NCBI GenBank assembly: GCA_963693085.1
Contig: OY856409.1
Coordinates: forward strand, 1,166,015,249 to 1,166,079,248
Source: Alisma plantago-aquatica
Lineage: Eukaryota; Streptophyta; Magnoliopsida; Alismatales; Alismataceae
Length of the DNA: 64,000 bases
Direction of reading: 5' to 3'
Shown here piece after piece: positions 49,895 to 61,000 of the stretch. The notes under the pieces were generated by a model. It ran no database searches. It was not told where the DNA came from and worked only from the letters and a program-made list of their open reading frames with translations. A program made the translations under genes and the position numbers. Position 1 is the first letter of the stretch. Each line of letters opens with the position of its first letter.

Positions 49895-50779
49895 TGTAAC
49901 ATCCTTGATCTGGGTTATATTCTAACCCTAGGTGTTTTGCTTAATAAGGATGATTATATGCTTGTGGTTACCCTTTGAAAATTAATTAAGGCTCTTGAGA
50001 AAACTTATGTTTCAATTTTGGTCTTGTTTGAACAATGTTGAAGCAATGTTTGCTTATTTTGGACTAAAGTGCAAATTACCCAAGTTGAGGGGTTAACTTG
50101 CAAATTGCACATGATAAAATGTTCCTCTGATGTTGATACATCATAAGAATGAATATGATGTAGTTGTATGGTTTTCACAAGCTTGGGCACCAAGATTAAG
50201 CTTGTAAAGCAAACCTTGTGCATTAAAACCTAGTTTTGGTGTAAAGTGCAATTTACCCAAAACCTAGGGTTCAATATGCAAATTACCACTTCAATAAGGT
50301 CCCTAATGTTTATTGGACTCATGTAGAGCAAAGAAAATGAGAGGGGCGCCTTATTTGAATCAAGTTGGAGGAGAGAGAATCTTGATATTAAAATAATCAA
50401 GATTTAATCCTAAGTGAAACCCTAATTCAATTTAGGGCAAAGATGAATGTATTAATAAAAGGGCCTTCAACCAAAATTAAAATTGTTGGATTCAGATGTG
50501 TGTGGATGAGCTTAAAGCCTTGCAAAGTCACGAGATTATCCTAAGGAGGTGAAATTCCACTCACCATTATTATAAGAAAAAGAATTTCCACTCAAATATG
50601 GATATTCTTATTATAAGGGTTAAGGTGCTTAATTTCTTTTCCCTTAATTCATGGATAATGGAAGGGATCTCGGTGGGGATAGAGATGCCCTTGCATGAAA
50701 GAAACCAAGGGGGAAGTGGTGGCAACAATTTTGGAATTAAAAGACTTTTATAAAGTATTTTCTCTCTCATCAATTTTCT

Positions 50780-50787
50780 TATAAAAG
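50780..50787 (+). promoter_or_regulatory. TATA box of the C 5' LTR
   Basis: TATAAAAG in a T/C-rich context, repeated at 57537-57544 in the 3' LTR. Confidence 0.65.
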
Positions 50788-51288
50788 TACCTTTTCCAAG
50801 CCAAAACAAAGGCTTTTTCGGATTCCTTTCTTTCCCCTTGCTTGGAAAACAACCAAGGAGCTGTTGAGGATCAGGAGGAAGACCCCCAACCTGTTGGTAA
50901 GGTTCTTGACCTCCTTTCACCTTGAATCCATGGTGAAAATCGAAAATCAATGCATGAATTATTCATATCTCGATCCCCTCTTCAATTCTAACCAATTCAT
51001 TTCACTCAAAGCTTGAGGACGACCCTTGGAATAGTGAAAGGAGTTTCATCCACCATTGTTTCCATGAGCATGGATCTTTGGATCTCAATTGGAGGCGGGT
51101 TTTATAACTTGAACCCTTAATTTTATTATTGCAATCAATTCCTTATCAATTGGTGATCATTTCTACATTTCTGATATTAAGTTTGGTTGATTGATGCAAC
51201 CTCCATGGAAATCATAGTAGATTTCGTGAGTTTGGAGCTTGATTCTGATGATATCATCATAAGCACACACCTCCCCAAATATCTAGGG

Positions 51289-52180
51289 CAAACGGTTTCA
51301 ATGTTGAGTCCAAATGATTTCACAGTTTGCAAACCGTTTGGTGGTTTGAGTTCCAAACTGTTTGGAATGGTTGACCATTTGAGATGGTTGACTGTTTGAA
51401 GATATATGCTATGGTACTTGGATCTTGATCCAATGGTTCCAATTGGTTGACCTTGATGGTTTCAAATGTGATTGATTCCTTAATTGCAAACCCTAATCAG
51501 CTAAGTGCTGATTTTGAAATTGATTGAGATTATGTTTTGGGTTGATTGACCCAAACGGTTTCAAAACCATTTGGGTATCACCCAAACGGTCTCAAGACCG
51601 TTTGGGGGTCACCCAAGATCGTTTGGAGGTCTAGGGTTAAGTATGGCTAAGTGTTTAAAGGTCCAAAGATACCAAATTGATTTGCAACTAAGTGTTGATT
51701 TGATAATCAATCCAATGGTCCAAAACCCTTATTGGATGTCATGGATTTTGATGATGGAATGGGCAAACGGTCTCAAGACCGTTTGGAGATCAACCAAACA
51801 GTCTCAAGACCGTTTTGTTGTCATACAAGACCGTTTGAGGTCAGGTCATATCATGTGATGATGATAGTTCATTGATTTCAATTGATTTGGTTCCACAATG
51901 TCAACCATTGATGGATCCTTGATTTCAAACCCTAAGTGATGGTTTCTTGATTATCAAATCTAGTTCAATTGGGTTCAAACCCTAAATTGAAGGTCTAATT
52001 GAATGGTGAATCAGTGGTCCAATTGATGAATGCTTTAGTGGTTCAATTTATAATTGGTCCATGGATTGAAACATTGAGTCGATTGAGTGTTGAAGTGCCT
52101 TTTTCATCCATGTGGTTTTGAGAAGGTTTGGACCAAACAGTCTCAAGAACGTTTGGGACCAAATTATCTCGAACCGTTTG
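51289..52180 (+). repeat. AAACGGTCT/AGACCGTTT palindromes in the C 5' LTR
   Basis: Copies include AAACGGTCTCAAGACCGTTT near 51583 and 51765, and worn copies near 51552, 51794 and 52135. Half-sites lie at 51289-51345. The motif is the same as in the A LTR. Confidence 0.85.
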
Positions 52181-52689
52181 GAGACCCAAAGTGCAAATGG
52201 TTTCAATACCTACTTTGTCCAATTAGTTTCAAGTATAACTTGTTCAAATGGTTTTCAACCAATTGATGTATGAGAACCAAGATCATTGAGGGTCTAAGTA
52301 ATTAACTTTTTGAAGATCAACATGGTTAATCCATTTGAATATCTCATGTAATTGAAGGTCCAATGTGTTGAACCTATTTATATACTTAATGCATTTGAAG
52401 ATTTCAATGGTTAACCCAATTGATCACTTTGTGGAATTGAAAGTTTAATTGGTCAATTCTTTTGAATTCCTTATATAATTGATAGTTTAATTGATTAAAC
52501 CATTTGGACATCTAATATGATCAAAGGTCAATCAGGTATGTGATTATTAAAGATGTAGACCCATGATTATTGTGAAGGTTAACCCTAGCTATGTGTACTC
52601 AAGTAAAGAGTTTACCTAGATTAATCTTGGAGTACTTAACATCCTAAAGAATATGAGAATAAATAAGTATGATTGAATACTTATGTTAT

Positions 52690-52870
52690 CCATATTGATT
52701 CCTTTCTATGTGAACCCTAATATAGGGTAATGCTATGTGAAACCCTAATACAGGGTAATGCTATGTGAAAATCTAATATAGGGTACTGCTATGTGAAACC
52801 CTAATACAAAGTGATGCTATGTGAAGTTCTAACACAGAGTAATCCTATGTGAAGCTCAAATACAGACTAA
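52690..52870 (+). repeat. Telobox-type repeats in the C 5' LTR
   Basis: GCTATGTGAAACCCTAATA followed by AGGGTA recurs at a spacing of about 29 bases, with worn units to 52870. The same block is at 60840-61000 in the 3' LTR. Confidence 0.85.
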
Positions 52871-54105
52871 TGGGTTATGAATGTAATAAGATAACCCTTG
52901 TATTGCATGGTATTGATATGTAATTGTATCATGTTTACTAATCATGCAGATATGTTGAGAAGATGAGCATAGCCAGGTATGGGCTATGATGTTCTGTACA
53001 TTGAAAATGTTCTATAGGCCTTATAAACCATAATATGCCTTGTTTCCTATTAAGGGGTAATAAGAGGTGAGATGAGCTTTGTGAACTATGTGCAATACTT
53101 TGTGTAGCAAGATTTATAATGTCCTTGGTCAGATGACCTGTGAGTATAAAGTTACCTAATAAGTGGTAACAAGTGTTCTATGATGAGATAAGGGTTCAAA
53201 TACCCAGATGTTATAATCATGATGATGAACTTGTCAAGAAGTGGAATTGTACTTGGTGAGTTGAGGGACTAAGATCCAAACACTTTGTGAAAAGAGTATG
53301 GCTACAGGCCATGACTCCATAATGACAATGTTAGGCATTAGATATATGATCTAAACCTGAAGAAAGTTAATGTTGTGGTAATGATTCTATAGTGAATAAA
53401 TGTTATACATGTTCTTCATATTCCTTAAAGGATAAGTAACATGTTGTTCTAACAAATTATAGCTGCATTGATTTTTGATAAGAATGATGTTCTAATCTGT
53501 TAGACATTGAATTAACTACTGCCAAACAAATATAATTCCTTTGTGTATATTTATCTTTTTAGGCGGCAATAATAATGTTTCTGGCGGAGAGTTATATCTC
53601 TCACTGGGGCAATTTACAATTGTTTCACCCCCGTGGGAATCACATTTTTAGGTGGACGCAAACAAGGAGGCAGAAATCCTTCAGTAGGTGAAGGGCAGCA
53701 ACAGCAGCAGTAGGGGCAGCAGTGAAGTCTCAGGTGGAGACACTGGCTGTTATGCCTTGTATAGATGTAAATAAAGTCCTATGTGTCGTCTTTGTACTCG
53801 CAGGTCCTCGAATTAATAGTTAGTGCTTTCGAGATTTTGGCTCAGTGCCTCGAGATTTTTTACTACCTGTGTTTAGCTTGACATGATAGTTAATGCTTGT
53901 AATTCTCTAAAGGAGATGATGCAGAATATGTACCTTTGAACAAGAATGTAAATATGTTACTTTGGTTCTATGTGAGAAAGTTTTCCTTTGATGGACCTCT
54001 TGATAAAAAAGGTTTTAATTTTTAGTGAATTTTGGTAATCCGCTTCTTAGTGAATGCTTCTGCATTAGTTAATCATGTTTTTGTGAGTTGTATGCCACAA
54101 TTAAG

Positions 54106-54117
54106 TGGTATCAGAAC
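54106..54117 (+). other. Primer binding site of element C (tRNA-iMet type)
   Basis: TGGTATCAGAAC is one base from TGGTATCAGAGC, six bases after the LTR end. Confidence 0.85.
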
Positions 54118-54229
54118 CCTAGGTTCACTGAGTCCACAGAGACATAGGACTAAGGTTGTAGAGTCTGTTCTAAGTGTCTTCCAGTTTATCTGATAGTATC
54201 TTCTACTCACATAGGAGAAGAACTTGAAG

Positions 54230-55315
54230 ATGTCTAGACCACATGAAGAACATACTGCTGAGGGCAGCACTGCTGCAACAGGAGGAGGTGCAGGAGGCTA
54301 TAATAGAGAGGAGCCCGTACCTGAACAGCCCCAGTTTAATCAAGCCGACATGGGGAACCCAGCCCTCCAAGCCATGTTTGGGTTGTTTATTGCTGCCATG
54401 ACTCACATGACAGATAGGATGCAAATACCTGCACCTAGGGCATCAGCTCACCATGAGGGCTATGGAGCCGACAAGACTTTTGAGAGACTTCGCCGGGTTG
54501 GAGCCATAGATTATGTTGGTACATCTGATCCAGAAGATGTTGATTTATGGCTGACAGGACTGAAAAAGGCTTTCAGGATCCTTGATATCCCTAAAGCTGA
54601 AAAGGTAAGACATGTTGTGTAACTCCTAAAAGGGAGTGCCGGTCATTGTTGGATGATAGAAGAAGATAAGAGACCAGGTGAAGAAATTGGATGGAAGGCA
54701 TTTCGATGAGAATTTGTCAGTAGATACTTCCCTAAGATGTATCTAGATGAAAAGATTTCTCAATTTGAGAGGATCAAACAAGGACAGATGAACGTTAGCG
54801 AGTATGAAGCTAAGTTCATGGAGTTGTTGTGGTTTCGTTCACAAATGGCAGTTAATGATGAGGAAAGAATTCGACATTTTGAGAAGGGGTTGAATGCTGA
54901 ACTGACCACTCCTGTGTCTGCTTTAGAGAACAGGAGAGGTTTTCCACCTTTGTGGAATCGGTAAGGAGGATAGAGAGGTTTGAAATCGATAAACGACAGA
55001 TTAGTAGCAAGAAGGTGTACACTCAGACTAAAAAAAAGGTCCAAACGTTTTAAGAAGCTGAGATTTTCTGCATCGGTAGTATCATCAAGATTCCATACCC
55101 AGACACAATGGATGTCAAGTAGGGATAGGGATCGTAGTAATGTTCCAAATAGTGCCTCCAACATAGCACCAACATCGATAAATGGACCTCACAGACCCTA
55201 TTTTGCACCTAGGATCGGTTATCAATGTAGACAACCGGGACATCTAGTAAAGGATTGTCTAGGTGGGAATTCAATGATGACTCAACCTCAGGGGCAGAGT
55301 CAACAAGGATCATAA
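54230..55315 (+). pseudogene. gag: Element C gag, broken
   Basis: Structural protein related to element A gag. The start is the ATG at 54230 (MSRPHEEHTAEGS); the frame is open to a TAA at 54620. Shared blocks: GADKTFERLRRVGA, EDVDLWLTGLKKAFRILDIP, ISQFERIKQGQMNVSEYEAK, RIRHFEKGLNAELTTPVSAL. A TGA replaces a likely Arg near 54708, one base is lost near 54930, and a run of A near 55030 shifts the frame again. The nucleocapsid knuckle keeps YQCRQPGH...DC but its first Cys position is Gly, so zinc binding would be impaired. No pol follows. Confidence 0.88.
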
Positions 55316-55800
55316 AGGAGGCAGTTTTCTAGTAACAATAGAGGGCGTGGACAGACATCCCAGATAGGTCAGATGAAATAAATTCATTCTGATATTTCAT
55401 TTCCTAATTCTATGTGTTAAAGATATAAAAGTAGTTATTTTTGAACTTCCTTTGACTAGTCCTATAAGGACACAAGGAAGATGAGAATCTACATTTTACT
55501 CAGTATTTCTTAAAATGTTTTATAATCTCCCTTATCTGTGTGTTGAAAGACGAGATATAGAAGTGATGCTTGGAGAAAATCTAGGAATGGAAAATCATGT
55601 GTGTATAATGATATAAAAAGTGAGGAATATGATAGCAAATAAAGTGCATACTACCTATTCTCAATACTTATATACCCTGGCCAGGTATATGATCATTGAA
55701 GATAAGGCAAGTATGAAACTCTTATATTGTTATCTTTTTTATTACTCTGATCATGTAGTCATTCTGAAACAATCTAGAGGGTATAATGCAATTAAAAATG
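55316..55800 (+). other. Element C internal region after gag, no pol
   Basis: A short tail after the zinc knuckle (RGRGQTSQIGQ-like at 55345) gives way to AT-rich DNA. No protease, RT or integrase motif was seen. Confidence 0.7.
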
Positions 55801-56290
55801 AAAAGCTATGTGAACATTCCCAATTAAAAAGGAAAAGGTATTTGAACATTCCCAACTAAAAGGAAAAGCTATGGGAACATTCCCAATTAAAAAGGAAAAG
55901 CTATGTGAACATTCCCAACTAAAAGGAAGAGCTATGTGAACATTCCCAACTAAAAGAAAAAGCTATGTGAACATTCTCAACCAAAAGGAAAACTATGTGA
56001 ACATTCCCAATTAAAAAAGAAGAGCTATGTGAACATTCTCAACTAAAAGGAAGAGCTATGTGAACATTCCCAACTAAAAAAGGAAGAGCTATGTGAACAT
56101 TCCCAAGTAAAAGGAAGAGATATGAGAACATTCCCAACTAAAAGGAAAAGCTATGTGAACATTCCCAACTAAAAGGAAAAGCTATGTGAACATTCCCAAT
56201 TTAAAAAGGAAAAGCTATGTGAACATTCCCAACTAAAAGGAAGAGCTATGTGAACATTCCCAACTAAAAGGAAAAGCTAAGTGAACATTC
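55801..56290 (+). repeat. 16-unit tandem array with invariant GAACATTC
   Basis: Consensus unit AGCTATGTGAACATTCCCAA plus CTAAAAGGAA, period mostly 31-33. GAACATTC begins at 55812, 55844, 55875, 55907, 55938, 55969, 55999, 56031, 56062, 56095, 56126, 56157, 56188, 56221, 56252 and 56283. The core is identical in all sixteen while linkers vary. It ends about 360 bases before the 3' LTR. Confidence 0.95.
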
Positions 56291-56637
56291 CAAATTACAT
56301 AGAGTTTGCTAAGTGAACTTTATGAATAAAGGATTACTGAGTGAATTATCTCTGTTAGATATATATGTTTTCCCTTTTGATAAATATTCTTGGGTGATGA
56401 TAGAAGTATGCTCTTTTATGCTTCTTCCTTTCAATAATATGGACATTATATGTTAGGGGTTCATGCTCTGTATAAGCATAAACATTGATAAGGTTGGATT
56501 AGTGAAAGGAACTTTGTGTGAATTACAGATCTATGGTATTTCCATAACATCAAGAAGTCAGGTGGAGACTCGAGGGCATGATTAATGAATAACCTGTCCC
56601 TCATTTTTCCTGGGATTTCGGGGACAAAATCCTTATA

Positions 56638-56651
56638 AGGGGTGGATAATT
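56638..56651 (+). other. Polypurine tract of element C
   Basis: AGGGGTGGATAATT directly precedes TGTAACATCC, identical to element A. Confidence 0.85.
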
Positions 56652-58045
56652 TGTAACATCCCTGACCTGGGTTATATTGTAACCCTAGGTGTTTTTCTTA
56701 ATAAGGATGATTATATTCTTGTGTTTATCCTTTGAAAATTAATTAAGGCTCTTGAGAAAACTTATGTTTCAATTTTTGTCATGTTTGAACAATGTTGAAG
56801 CAATGTTTGCTTATTTTGGACTAAAGTGCAAATTACCCAAGTTGAGAGGTTAACATGCAAATTGAACATGATAAAATATTCCTCTGATGTTGAGACATCA
56901 TAAGAATGAATATGATATAGTGGTATGGTTTTCACAAGCTTGGGCACCAAGATTAAGCTTGTAAAGCAATCTTTGTTCATTAAAACCTAGTTTTGGTGTA
57001 AAGTGCAATTTACCCAAAACCTAGGGTTCAATATGCAAATTACCACTTCAATAAGGTCCCTAATGTTTATTTGCATCATGTAGAGCAAATAAAATGAGAG
57101 GGGCGCCTTATTCGAATCAAGTTGGAGGAGAGAGAATCTTGATATTAAAATAATCAAGATTTAATCCTAAGTGAAACCCTAATTCAATTTAGGGCAAAGA
57201 TGAATGTATTAATAAAAGGGCCTTCAACCAAAATTAAAATGGTTGGATTCATATGTGTGTGGATGATCTTAAAGCCTTTCAAAGGCACGAGCATATCCTA
57301 AGGAGGTGAAATTCCACTCACCATTATTATAAGAAAAAGAATTTCCACTCAAATATGGATATTCTTATTATAAGGGTTAAGGTGCTTAATTTCTTTTCCC
57401 TTAATTCATGGATAATGGAAGGGATCTCGGTGGGTATAGAGATGCCCTTGCATGAAAGAAACCAAGGGGGAAGTGGTGGCAACAATTTTGGAATTAAAAG
57501 ACTCTTATAAAGTATTTTCTCTCTCATCAATTTTCTTATAAAAGTACCTTTTCCAAGCCAAAACAAAGGCTTTTTCGGATTCCTTTCTTTCCCCTTGCTT
57601 GGAAAACGACCAAGGAGCTTTGGATGATCAGGAGGACGACCCCCAACCTGTTGGTAAGGTTCTTGACCTCCTTTCACCTTGAATCCATGGTGAAAATCGA
57701 AAATCAATGCATGAATTCTTCATATCTCGATCCCCTCTTCAATTCTAACCAATTCTTTTTACTCAAATCTTGAGGACGACCCTTGGAATAGTTAAAGGAG
57801 TTGCATCCACCATTGTTTCCGTAAGCTTGGAGCTTTGGAGCTCAATTGGAGGCAGGTTTTATAGCTTTAACCCTTAATTTTATTATTGCAATCAATTCCT
57901 TATCAATTGGTGATCATTTCTATATTTCCAAAATTAAGTTTGGTTGATTGATGCAATCTCCATGGAAATCACATTAGATTTCGTGATTTTGGAGCTTGAT
58001 GATGATGAAATCATCATAAGCACACACCTCCACAAATATCTAGGG

Positions 58046-58975
58046 CAAACGTTTTCAATGTTGAGTCCAAACGGTTTCACCAAACCGTTTGGTGACCAAA
58101 CGGTTTGCAAACCGTTTGGTGGTTTGAGTTCGAAACCGTTTGGAATGGTTGACCATTTGAGATGGTTGACCGTTTGAAGATATATTCTGTGGTACTTGGA
58201 TCTTGATCCAATGGTTCCAATTGGTTGACCTTGATGGTTTCAAATGTGATTGATTCTTTAATTGCAAACCCTAATCGGCTAAGTGTTGATTTTGAAATTG
58301 ATTGAGATGATGTTTTGGGTCGATTGACCCAAACGGTTTCCAAACCATTTGGGGATCACCCAAACGGTCTTAGGACCATTTGGGGGTCACCCAAGACCGT
58401 TTTGAGGTCTAGGGTTAAGTATGGCTAAGTGTTTAAAGGTCCAAAGATACCAAATTGATTTGCAACTAAGTGTTGATTTGATAATCAATCCAATGGTCCA
58501 AAACCCTAATTGGATGTCATGGATTTTGATGATGGAATGGGAAAACGGACTCAAGACCATTTAGAGATCGACCAAATGGTCTCAAGACCGTTTGGTGGTC
58601 ATACAAGACCATTTGAGGTCAGGTCATATCATGTGATGATGATAGTTCATTGATTTCAATTGATTTGGTTCCACAATGTCAACCATTGATGGATCCTCGA
58701 TTTCAAACCCTAAGTGATGGTTTATTGATTATCAAATCTAGTTCAATTGGGTGCAAACCATAAATTGAAGGTCTAATTGAATGCTGAATCAGTGGTCCAA
58801 TTGATGAATGCTTTAGTGGTTCAATTTATAATTGGTCCATGGATTGAAACATTGAGTCGATTGAGTGTTGAAGTGCCTTTTTGGTCCATGTAGTTTTGAG
58901 AAGGTTTGGACCAAACGGTCTCAAGACCATTTGAGTCCAAACAATCTCAAACCATTTGGAGACCCAAAGTGCAAA
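58046..58975 (+). repeat. Palindrome cluster of the C 3' LTR, with a perfect 24-base copy
   Basis: 58096-58119 is a perfect palindrome whose half is CCAAACGGTTTG. It is preceded at 58068 by CCAAACGGTTTCACCAAACC. Further AAACGGTCT-type copies lie near 58330, 58362, 58575 and 58912, several worn at CG. Confidence 0.85.
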
Positions 58976-59584
58976 TGGTTTCAATACCTACTTTGTCCAA
59001 TTAGTTTCAAGTATAACTTGTTCAAATGGTTTTCAACCAATTGATGTATGAGAACCAAGATCATTGAGGGTCTAAGTAATTAACTTTGTGAAGATCAACA
59101 TGGTTAATCCATTTGAATATCTCATGTGATTGAAGGTCCAATATGGTGAACCTATTTAGATACTTAATGCATTTGAAGATTTCAATGGTTAACCCAATTG
59201 ATCACTTTGTGGAATTGAAAGTTTAATTGGTCAATTCTTTTGAATTCCTTATATAATTGATGCTTTAATTGATTAGACCATTTGGACATCTAATATGATC
59301 AAAGTTCAATAAACTATGTGGTTATTAAAGATGTAGACCCATGATGATTGTGAAGGTTAACCCTAGCTATGTGTACTCAAGTAAAGAGTTGACCTAGATT
59401 AATCTTGGAGTACTTAACATCCTAAAGAGGATGAGATAGAGAGTGAGAAAGATGAATGCTTATATAATTAATCCCTAATTCTCTCTTTATGAGTAAACTA
59501 TGTGATAAGGGTTTGATCCATAATAATGAGATCATGAAACCCTAATCAATGAGCCCTAACCCTAATTAGGGCAAAGCTATGTGT

Positions 59585-59860
59585 GAAACCCTAATTAGAG
59601 CAAAGCTATGTGTGAAACCCTAATTTGGGCAAAGCTACATGTGAAACCCTAATTAGAGAAAAGTTATGTGTGAAACCCTAATTTGGGCAAAGCTATGTGT
59701 GAAACCCTAATTTAGAGCAAAGCTATGTGTGAAACCCTAATTAGAGCAAAGCTATGTGTGAAACCCTAATTTGGGCAAAGCTATGTGTGAAACCCTAATT
59801 AGAGCAAAGCTATGTGTGAAACCCTAATTTGGGCAAAGCTATGTGTGAAACCCTAATTTA
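59585..59860 (+). repeat. 10-copy telobox array with alternating subunits
   Basis: GAAACCCTAATT begins at 59585, 59613, 59643, 59672, 59701, 59731, 59760, 59789, 59819 and 59848 (period 29-30). The following words alternate between TTAGAGCAAAGC and TTTGGGCAAAGC, a dimer of about 59 bases, with one break in the alternation at 59701-59731. Confidence 0.92.
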
Positions 59861-60839
59861 GAGCAAATATGAGTGTTATCATAAATCTAGGGTGATGATG
59901 TAACCCTAACTTAGTGTAACAATGAAGGAAACCCTAATTTAATGAGAATTATATATCCTAACCCTAATTTGGGTATGAGATAAGAAAAACCTTACTTGGA
60001 TGTGAATAGAAAACCTTAATCCCTAAAATGGGGTAAGGTGCATGAAGCCCTAATATAGGGTAGTGCCACTAATCCTATGTGAAGACCTAGCACTGGGTGA
60101 TGTGTTTTGAAATCCTAATTTCACATAATACTAGGTGAAACCTTGATATAGAAGGATGATTATGTAAAACTCTATTGAAGAGTAATACTATGTGAAGTCC
60201 ATAAATATATGGAATATGCTATGTGAATCCTCAAATTATAAATATGGAGAATACTATTCCTAATAATGGAATAGTGATTAATGTTATGACAAATGTGACA
60301 CCTAGAGAGGTTGATAATGAATATCCTTATTTTAATAGTTCCTAACTCAAGGATGAGTCCATAGTATTGGCAATGGTTGTATATTCTAAGTGAGTGACTA
60401 ATGACCACTACTTTACATGATAAATGTGATGAACTGGTACATAAAGTATTAGGATGGGGAATACCCTGATACAAGCTAAGTGTAAGAACTCAAGTAAGAT
60501 AAAGGTGTTGAGGGAAGTGATACATCAAGATGTGATAGATATCACATCCAACACCCCAATACTGGTATATTTGATGTGTTATAAGTCCAATGCAATTGGA
60601 TGAATGACACATGAGATGTGTCATGTCAATGGTTACATTGAGATGTAATGCACCCTGTTGAATGTAGGCTAACATGCCTTATGAAAAGACTAATCCAAAC
60701 CTATAAACAATGATGTAATCATATTCTGGCAAAGATGAGAGAGAAACTCATGCTGTGTGTTGATAATTAATTTAATGATGAATGATGAGAATAAATAAGT
60801 ATGATTGAATACTTATGTTATCCATATTGATTCCTTTCT

Positions 60840-61000
60840 ATGTGAACCCTAATATAGGGTAATGCTATGTGAAACCCTAATACAGGGTAATGCTATGTGA
60901 AAATATAATATAGGGTACTGCTATGTGAAACCCTAATACAAAGTGATGTTATGTGAAGTTCTAACACAGAGTAATCCTATGTGAAGCTCAAATACAAACT
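60840..61000 (+). repeat. Telobox-type repeats in the C 3' LTR (second block)
   Basis: Counterpart of 52690-52870: GCTATGTGAAACCCTAATA and variants, with AGGGT following. Confidence 0.85.

Larger units (their letters stand above)
49895..54099 (+). repeat. Element C 5' LTR (4.2 kb)
   Basis: This runs from TGTAACATCCTTGATC to TTGTATGCCACA. It matches the 3' LTR except for a gap of about 1.35 kb at 52653 and a gap of about 21 bases at 51315, plus scattered substitutions. TATAAAAG is at 50780-50787. Confidence 0.95.

Noticed and set aside
55801..56290. Regularly spaced repeat resembling a CRISPR array
   Set aside because: The linkers are near-identical, not unique spacers, and the array lies inside a plant LTR element. 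It is a tandem repeat.
59535..59860. Telomere or interstitial telomere tract
   Set aside because: The units are 29-30 bases with a single AAACCCTAA each, not tandem 7-base telomere repeats.
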